A stretch of DNA of 64,000 nt from Gonocerus acuteangulatus (lineage: Eukaryota > Arthropoda > Insecta > Hemiptera > Coreidae), in contig OX328124.1 in the NCBI GenBank assembly GCA_946811695.1, positions 87,448,030 to 87,512,029 of the forward strand, in the 5' to 3' direction. The translations under genes were made by a program, and so were the position numbers. The first letter of the stretch is position 1; each line of letters starts with the position of its first letter. Below are positions 57,601 to 64,000 of this stretch, one piece after another. A model generated the notes under the pieces. It made no database searches. It was not told the DNA's origin and saw only the letters and a program-made list of their open reading frames with translations.

Positions 57601-58304
57601 CTTCAAGCATTTATACTGCCGAGCTCTTCGCGATTTACCTAGCCCTGTCAAATGTTCCAACCACATCACACAAACAAATCACGCTTTTTACAGACTCATT
57701 AAGTTCTTTGTTCTCCCTCTCAGACATGTACAGTACTCACCCAATTGTAACAGACATTTTTGAACAAATACATAAACTTCAAAATCACAACATTGACATT
57801 ATTATGTTGTGGCTACCAGGACATTTTAACTTATTGAAATCAACTGCCGTGGACCTTCTGGCAAAATTAGCCACCAGACAATGTACCGAAGACTTTTCAC
57901 AAATTACAGAACCCGACATGAAACAGGTTGTATGGACTCACGTACTCAATAAATGGCAGGCTGAATGGTTATCTTTGAATGAAAACAAGCTTCGGGAGAT
58001 AAAGCCATTCATAGCAAAATGGAACTCCAGCAATAGAACCTGCCGGAGAGATGAAGTAGTCCTTACAAGACTTAGAATTGGACATACACTACTAACTCAC
58101 TCTTACTCAATGACAAAACAAGACATACCACTATGTACAGAATGCAATAAGACATTAACAGTAAAACACTTACTAACAGACTGCAGGAAACGTGAAAACA
58201 TCAACATGCCACATGATATGTACGAACTTTTGACAGATGGTAGCCCACACATATCCATTATTTTACATTTTTTAAAACAGTTAAACATGTACGAGCAAAT
58301 TTAG
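54665..58304 (+). pseudogene. LINE-A ORF2: endonuclease, reverse transcriptase, RNase H
   Basis: The start ATG gives SVLQWNINGL, the apurinic-type endonuclease opening. ALQETH (catalytic Glu), LLLLSDVNAQ (Asp; family usually has GD) and, after a frameshift near 55,140, YSSDHYPIF follow. In-frame TGA at 55,731-55,733. RT begins SSPGPDCITYEMLKNLP and FRPVSLTSCLSKTLEK. After a frameshift near 56,240 come CGFRPGHSTLHHI, SDIEKAFDSVW (first Asp) and GVPQGGVLSTTLF, then YAND where YADD is expected, so a catalytic Asp is lost. After a frameshift near 56,665: thumb (NLKFLGLTFDTRLTW), RNase H with all four acids (YTDGSKTSSGTG, TAELFAIYLAL, LFTDSLSSL, VDLLAKLA), and a final CTECNKTLTVKHLLTDC finger. Confidence 0.92.
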
Positions 58305-58427
58305 AAAACCTTATTCTAATATGTTTCACCATTTATTAAATTTTATTTGTACAAAATAGACCGAAAAGATCGAATTTTAGTTTATTGAAAATAATTTACT
58401 AAATTTACCACCTTTTTGTTTATAAAT

Positions 58428-58432
<5 letters not shown>

Positions 58433-58490
<58 letters not shown>
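58433..58490. repeat. TA microsatellite in LINE-A 3' UTR
   Basis: A TA run between the ORF2 stop and the conserved LINE end. Confidence 0.95.
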
Positions 58491-58493
<3 letters not shown>

Positions 58494-58980
58494 TTTTTGC
58501 CATTCTTTTTAATGTTTCAAAATTTGGATTTTTATATCTTTTAATTTGTTTGCACCCTACGTGTTTATAGAGCAAATCGCCCTGTTGCGGGCTCTGAAAT
58601 CAAATAAATAAATAAAATAATGTAGGACTGAATGTGCAAAACTGAATTATTAGAATTTTTGTGACTTGTTATTATATTTTTTGCTCCTTTTCTTTTTATT
58701 TAAGTATAGATTTTTCATTATTATAAAAATAGCATTATATTTTATAATTTTAATGTAAATTTATGTTATTTTAAGCACATTAAGTGGCCTCCCTGTAAAA
58801 AGTTAAAACTTAAATACAGTTTTTCATCTATCTATCTATCTGAAGTTGAATCACCATTATTTTCGTGATTTTCGGAAACATGAACTTTTCCACTCTTTAT
58901 TTGCGGATTTTTTGCTTGAGGTCAACATCATAAGCGGGTTTCTTCTCTATAGAGGGAGAGAGGAACCGCGCTAAAAGAGG

Positions 58981-60204
58981 ACGAGATGTTACGGAATAAA
59001 AGTAAATACGATATCCTATCAGAAGAAGAGTGGAAATCCCAGTAAACGTAATGAGAAAACTTGGGTGAAACAGTTGGAGGACTAGAACAGGGGGAGCGTA
59101 AATCAGAATATTCTTCTCGGAAAATGAAAATCTATGAATAGTAATTCTATTGAAATAAACTCTATTTATGAGAACTTTGAATGAGTTAGTACTGTAATGT
59201 TAACATTTCACAGCTACACACACAAAACAAAAAGTTCTGGCCCGAAGAGCACGCCATGTTTATTATACTTTTTTGGGGTTTCCAAATCTGGGGTTAAAAA
59301 CCCCCCGCACGGAAAAAGACCTTTTTGAGCAATTTCACTATCCTGTTGTTCAAGTCGTTAACCAAAATAAACGATGATTTTCCTGTGGGCTATCTTTTAC
59401 TGCTCAAAAATACCAATTTTTTAGACAAGTTGTAGCCCATTGAATATATGTATTTTTTCAAAATGTTGAATTTTTGTTTATGTTGTGAGTATTTAATATG
59501 TTTTCTGATGTCATTTATTTAATTTACTTAAATTTTTGCTAGAATTAAAATGAATTTTAAGGATTGCATGAGTACCAGAATTTCCTCTGATTGCCTTGGG
59601 ACAATTTTTGTATAAGATCTCACAGATGTTTTCTATCAGATAACATATTAAATATTCAGGCATAAGCAAAAATATATGTCCAATGGGTATATCGGGGGGG
59701 GGGGGGGGGGGGGGAGAAATGTGCTTATTAATACAGCTCCTTCTAAAAGACATTTTTTAAAGTATAGACTTTGGCAGCAGTATAAAATATAAGATCATAT
59801 TCGGTGTACCGAAAAAGGTACATAGCCTACAAAGTTTTCGAGAAGTATGCGTTGTAATCTTTCGCAGTTTATTACTGCTATGTACACGCCTGATTTTGAT
59901 TTAAGACACTGTGAAACCGGTCTTCAATGTAAAGTAGGTACAACTATTGAAAAAAAAAAATGTTTCCCGTTGGACCATGTAGTGTATTTTTGAAATTACT
60001 CACTATGTATCCTTTTTCAGTAAATGGTTTTGAACAAACGATTGCTAAGATGTAAACACATTTATTTTCGCAAGTTTGACAATGTTCACGTGACCATCGG
60101 GGGTTAAATCAAAACTCATTTTTTGACACACCTTACCTGTGCCGTTCTTCGGCGAACTGCACATATATGAAATTAAAATATAAACTTGAACGTTTTTGGT
60201 TTTA
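58981..60204. other. No gene; contains a G21 run
   Basis: Unassigned sequence. A pure run of 21 G occurs at 59,694-59,714. On the minus strand the 80-codon frame over it gives a poly-proline stretch, which I regard as chance. A CTGGGGTTAAAAACCCCC palindrome lies near 59,290. Confidence 0.5.
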
Positions 60205-62470
60205 TAGTCGGAGAGCTGGCAACGCACTTTTCATGAAGTTTTTTATGCTCCCTGAAATATAATAATGTACCTCTTGGGTAGATAAGAAGGTAAGTATGTG
60301 TTTCCTGGACATACCATGGAACACCAGGTACTGCGCATAGGAGAAAGATGCAAAGCAATATTGCCCAAAAATAGTGTTTTATTCAGAAGCCAACTAAGAT
60401 TAATGAAGAACATTGGAAATTAAGGCAATTTTTATATTAATAATAAATAATGCAGGCACTTTTAGAGAGTTAATATGTAAATTTAAAAAAACAAAACAAA
60501 CTACCTAGTTTTTATTTTTAATATTAAATGAAGTGCTTTATTCACGCTGCCATTTAAACAGCGTCTTCAATAAACATATTTGAAAATAATTACAAATGGG
60601 CAGACACTGTTGTGGGTTTTAATTACACTGTTCTGCACGAAAATCTTCCTTCAATCCAAAACATGCTTTCTTACTGTTTTCAAATGTGCTGAACACGAAT
60701 TTGAAGTCAGATTCTGTCTATCACGCACAGTTTCTTGAGAAATTCTAGTTTTTTATCCAAAAATGTGAGTTTTTTGTAAATTTGACGAATTTTTTTTGGC
60801 ATCAAAATATAGTGAAAAAAATTTAAAAGCCCGATGATTTTGAGCGCAATGAAGTATATTTGAACGAAAAAAAATTTGATGGGAATATTACAAGTGGTTG
60901 AAGAAATATGGCTAAAAGTGTTTTTTCAGTTTTTGATCTTGAGGCAGGGATTTGGTCTCTACCTGGATCTTTAGGAGAATGACCTTCCTTTCTAAAAAGG
61001 AAGGTTTTCAACACTAAATTTTGCGGTTTTTTGTGCGAGTGGGACAGCAGAGAAAGAGGAGACCATTATGTCGTAAAAAAATTGCCAGAGTGTAAGGAAA
61101 GAGTAGGTGAAAAAAACATTACCAATCCTCCATTAGTGGACAAAAACCAAATAATTTTACCCCCACTCCACATAAAATTGGGGCTAATGAAAAACTTCGT
61201 AAAAGCGATGGACAAGGAAGGAGAAGGTTTCATGTACTTAAAACAAAAATTTCCGCATCTCAGCGATGCTAAGATAAAGGAGGGAATTTTCGTAGGACCC
61301 CAAATTCGACATCTACTCAAGGACCTCACTTTTGAAGCAAAGTTAAATACTACTTAGAAAAAGGCTTGGATTGCTTTTCGAGAGGTATGTGCTAAGTTTT
61401 TGAGAAACGAAAAATCTAGAGACTACCGAAAAATAGTCCAAGAACTGCTTACTTCATATAAAGCATTGGGATGCAATATGTCCTTAAAAATTCATTTCCT
61501 GCATAGTCACCTAGACTTTTTCGCCCCAAATTTGGGTGCAGTTTCGGACGAACTTGGAGAACGATTCCACCAAGGCATATCCAGAATGGAAAAAAGATAT
61601 ACTGTCAAATGGAATGAGAAGATGCTGGCGGATTACTGCTGGACACTGCAGCGGGAGACAGAGGAGGAAGAGTACAAAAGAAAAAAAAATACTCATTGAC
61701 GATGTGTGTATATTTTTTGAGTTGTGTCATATCTAGTATTATACCTGATAGCATGCAGGATTCAATTAATTATATTTTACCGTTGAATAAGAAAAAAAAA
61801 ATCTTTTATAATAAAGACAACAATTTTCAAATACAATTTTTCATTTTTTCCAAGTTTCTCCTCTTTTCTCTCGAAATCAGAGGGTGATAGAATTTTTCTG
61901 AGTTCAGATTCGGACTCAGCACACCTGAAAACATGTGAAACAGGCAAAATTGTTCAAGGGAGGGGAGAAAAGTTTTTTTTTGCAGAAGAGTGTTATCAGG
62001 AAACATAAAAATAAATGTTGCCTATGATACACTGCAATACACTGCGCGTAACCGTATGAGTGCATGACAGGACCGCGCAGTGTTGGTTGTTTTCTTTGCT
62101 CTCATTGGTTCTTGCTCAAATGATATTGTACAGCTGTTCCGGTTTTTATGGTAGCGCGAATAAAACTCTCATTTAATATTAGAATAAAAAGATTTTTTTT
62201 ACGTGTTATACCCGTTAAAAGTGTCTGCCATATTTATTATTCATCGTAAAATTGTCTTAATTGTACATTAGAGATAGTCGGCTTCTGAATAAAACTCTAT
62301 TTTTGGTAAATATTTTTTTGTACCTTTCCCCAATGCGCAGTAACTGGTGTTCCAAGGAATGTCCAGGAAACACATATATACCTTCTTATATACCTAAGAG
62401 GTACATTATAGCAAAATTTGAAGGTGCATAAAACACTTCATGAATCGTGCGGTTACTGGCTCTCAGACTA
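60205..62470. mobile_element. DNA transposon with about 205-bp TIRs and TTA flanks
   Basis: The left end TAGTCGGAGAGCTGGCAACG and the right end (reverse complement) TAGTCTGAGAGCCAGTAACC begin inverted repeats. These run about 205 bp, to about 60,410 on the left and 62,265 on the right, through GTGTTTCCTGGACAT, GGAACACCAG and TTTTATTCAGAAGCC. TTA flanks both ends (60,202-60,204 and 62,471-62,473). The interior holds one recognisable frame at 61.0-61.7 kb. A 3-bp TTA target fits PIF/Harbinger, but such long TIRs and this protein do not look like that superfamily, so I leave it unclassified. Confidence 0.8.
61004..61699 (+). pseudogene. Transposon-encoded protein of unclassified family, C-terminal half
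   Basis: The frame runs from NTKFCGFLCEWDSRERGDHY through LPPLHIKLGLMKNFVKAMDK, GIFVGPQIRHLLKD, a single TAG (61,355-61,357), KKAWIAFREVCAKFL, MSLKIHFLHSHLDFFAPNLG, AVSDELGERFHQG, and MLADYCWTLQRET. From memory, near-identical motif strings (PPLHIKLGLMKxFVKA, HSHLDFFPxNLGAVSDExGERFHQD) are widespread, repeated and uncharacterised in arthropod and other invertebrate genomes. I cannot confirm this here. The FLCxWDSR start normally follows an upstream domain, absent here. Scattered Asp, Glu and His residues in GERFHQ and HLDFF could be catalytic, but that is speculation. Its position between long TIRs makes a transposase role likely. Confidence 0.6.
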
Positions 62471-62473
62471 TTA

Positions 62474-63061
62474 CGGGTTTACTCGATGAGGAATTTACTT
62501 ACCTTATGCAGCATCTAAATAACTTACTTCTGTCTATGCACAGCAATGCAGAATTGCTTGATTTCATTTGCTTCAAGTAACTCGCCAGAAATGTGTGCTA
62601 GTTATATGCTTGGTTATGAAGTAGTTTTTTTCTTCTTCTTCTTCAATTTACGCTTCTAGTTTTATTTTGTCTGTAGTTCATTAAAGCTTCTTCAAGCAAG
62701 TTAGTTCGCGGTGTTCTTCAACATCTAATGAGATACGCACTTGACCCTTTTATGCAAATAACTTGTTCATTAAGTTCCCGTCGGGGAGTCATTAATTACA
62801 AAGTATATTTAGGCAGAAAAGAGAGAGTATGATGACCCGAGAGAAGGCAAAATGAACTTTTCTATGAGTATAGGGAAAATGTATTTAATGAAAATCTGTG
62901 AAATTACATTAAATAACAATTAAAATTGTTTTACAGTTTTCGATAATTTGTTAATTTTCTTTACAAAATTTATCAAGAATCTACTTATCTCTAGCATTTA
63001 TTAAAAAGCGTAATTTTCAGTCCTTTAAAGCTTTCCTTAAATTTTTCAATGGTCAATGGTC
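62474..63061. other. No recognised feature
   Basis: AT-rich sequence; TTCTTCTTCTTC run near 62,630. Confidence 0.4.
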
Positions 63062-63358
63062 GTTAGAGGGCTCAGTGGTAGAGCACTGGAATAATAAGTT
63101 GGAGGACCTGAGTTCAAATCCCGAGCAAGCACTAATGATATTTTCTTCTAGTGTCTTCGTTCATGGGTTGAATTCGGCTTCCCTGACCGCCCCTAGGCCA
63201 ACCCAGTCTTTAATTGATTTATTTATGGGTACCTTGGTGCTAATGACCCTAGCAGTCAATGCAGTAATCTCCCTAGTGTGCCGTATGGTCATGAATCAGA
63301 TCCCTCTATAGTATCTGCCTCTCAGGGCCCTCGTGGCCTGTTACTGGACTGATTTTTT
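63062..63358 (+). mobile_element. SINE family 1, fourth copy
   Basis: The head GGGCTCAGTGGTAGAGCACT (A box, first bases lost) and GAGTTCAAATCCCGAGCAAG (B box) are followed by the family body and end GGCCTGTTACTGGACTGATT. A deletion of about 50 bases near 63,265 removes the CGGAGCATAGTACTGACC part. Confidence 0.88.
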
Positions 63359-64000
63359 CAATGTACGTTATTTATCCAATTGCCGAAATTCTGTATCCAT
63401 ATTAATGAGTTTTATTATCATTTTTAGAAATTGAATATACTCGCTGGATACGCCATTTATTTGCTGTCTTTAAGTGATTTCGAGGTTTATTATACTTTAA
63501 ATAAACATATCAACAAGAGATCAAAATATTTGTTTTGGTTTTTCGGGCTGTAGGTTGAGAAGGAACTAAGTCAGTGGTTATGAAGCGGAAGCTAGCTTCA
63601 TTGCAGACCACAAATCATGCAGATTTCATTAATTCCATGTTTTAATGAATGCGCTTTAACCGTACAATGACTGAATAATTCCAAGCTCCCAATATTTAGC
63701 AAACACCGTAATTTATTTATTGTTGTTTGTGCATTTAATTCAGGCTCTGATCATCAAGATGACTTCAAGATTAATATTATTTACACTTTCTTGATTAAAT
63801 TATGCTGATTTTTAATGTTCTTAAAATATTAGGTATCGTTCTGACTAAAATATCCAATACCATACTATTTAACTTTGCTTTTTTCTTATAATAATCGCTT
63901 TATGAAAAATGTTTTTTTTTTCATTAGAAACTTAATTTAATTTCAACAAACATGAGTTTTAAGTTTTCATACATTTTGGAATTGATATTATAAATTTCAA
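63359..64000. other. No recognised feature
   Basis: AT-rich sequence without coding or repeat signal. Confidence 0.4.

Larger units (their letters stand above)
53304..58617 (+). mobile_element. LINE-A: near full-length I-like LINE with 13-bp TSD
   Basis: A 5,314-bp element is flanked by TAATGTAGGACTG at 53,291-53,303 and 58,618-58,630. Order: a short 5' UTR of about 97 bp, ORF1 (53,401-54,654), a 10-base gap, ORF2 (54,665-58,304), then a 3' UTR with a TA run. The terminal block reads ATCGCCCTGTTGCGGGCTCT, then AATCAAATAAATAAATAAAA. The ORF2 domain order endonuclease-RT-RNase H-finger places it in the RNase H-bearing I/LOA group rather than Jockey proper. Several frameshifts and stops make it inactive. 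Confidence 0.9.
53130..58842 (+). mobile_element. LINE-B tail, split by LINE-A
   Basis: Upstream part 53,130-53,303 and downstream part 58,631-58,842 join across the TAATGTAGGACTG duplication. The first part holds an open frame ending LVALLDVRDREKLNNLG, HALRIRAFIRSD-stop, which looks like the C-terminus of a LINE ORF2 that I cannot place. The second part is a 3' UTR ending AAATACAGTTTTTCATCTAT with four ATCT units, a tetranucleotide LINE tail. It is 5'-truncated and inserted in family F copy F5. Confidence 0.55.
52095..58980 (-). mobile_element. Dispersed repeat family F, copy F5, split by two nested LINEs
   Basis: The right end (minus) lies at 52,100-52,160: AAACCCGCTAAGATGACGCA, then ATTCGTGGGAGTAG. 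The interior is at 52,440-53,058, with CAAAAACGGTTGGGAAG and TCGATTTTGATGAAATTTGG plus GCGAAATTCGCGCG. The left end reappears at 58,975-58,845: TTTTAGCGCGGTTCCTCTCT and a CCCTCTATAGAG hairpin. Everything between 53,060 and 58,842 is inserted LINE sequence. Confidence 0.65.

Noticed and set aside
54665..58304. Calling LINE-A a potentially active element
   Set aside because: At least three frameshifts, an in-frame TGA and a YAND substitution disrupt ORF2, and ORF1 has a TAA.
59511..59753. 80-codon minus frame with a proline run
   Set aside because: The proline run is the G21 homopolymer; the rest resembles nothing and lacks composition bias.
60205..62470. Calling the element PIF/Harbinger from its TTA flanks
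   Set aside because: Three bases in AT-rich DNA are weak evidence, the TIRs are unusually long and the protein lacks Harbinger motifs.
1..64000. CRISPR arrays, bacterial operons, phage or plasmid signals
   Set aside because: No spaced direct repeats, ribosome-binding-site-led gene strings or prokaryotic genes; all coding remnants are eukaryotic transposon proteins.

Overview
The window looks like intergenic DNA from a large, AT-rich animal genome, most likely an arthropod. The reasons are the non-LTR retroelement types present (Jockey-like, I-like with RNase H, RTE-like, Penelope-like), tRNA-derived SINEs, hAT and PIF/Harbinger DNA transposons, a Helitron 3' end, and many long TA microsatellites. 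I cannot name the species. I see no convincing complete host gene, no rRNA and no functional tRNA gene. Nearly every coding signal is a decayed transposable-element protein.

Layout. 0-2.5 kb: a 1,043-bp transposon with long inverted repeats and an 8-bp target duplication, then a Jockey reverse-transcriptase fragment and a TA-containing repeat. 4.2-7 kb: one copy of a dispersed repeat (called family F here) and a Penelope-like endonuclease fragment. 9.4-11.9 kb: a decayed LINE ORF1 and two SINEs. 14.6-14.9 kb: a 25-bp minisatellite. 17-18.5 kb: small repeats, one weak exon candidate and a Jockey C-terminal fragment. 19.9-27.2 kb: a PIF/Harbinger element split inside its transposase by a 6.4-kb hAT element, which itself carries a LINE ORF1, two SINEs, a family F copy and a copia fragment. 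28-29.5 kb: small inverted-repeat elements and family F. 31.5-35.3 kb: a LINE tail split by a hAT-like element, which is split by an RTE LINE. 35.9-45.9 kb: SINEs, a Helitron end, a 5'-truncated LINE, Penelope tails, MITEs and a foldback. 47.4-50.4 kb: family F split by a pogo-like element, then a second Penelope fragment. 52.1-59.0 kb: family F split by a LINE tail, which is split by an almost full-length I-like LINE. 60.2-62.5 kb: a long-TIR DNA transposon with an unclassified protein. 63.1 kb: another SINE.

There is no pathway here. The value of the window is its layered insertion history, which can be read base by base from exact target-site duplications: GCTAGACC, AGTGTAAC, CCGAAATA, TTA, TCTTTATTTA, AATCCATTTACTT, TAATGTAGGACTG and AACAATAATTG. 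The least explained item is the 60.2-62.5 kb element. Family names rest on motifs read by eye; no database search was run.
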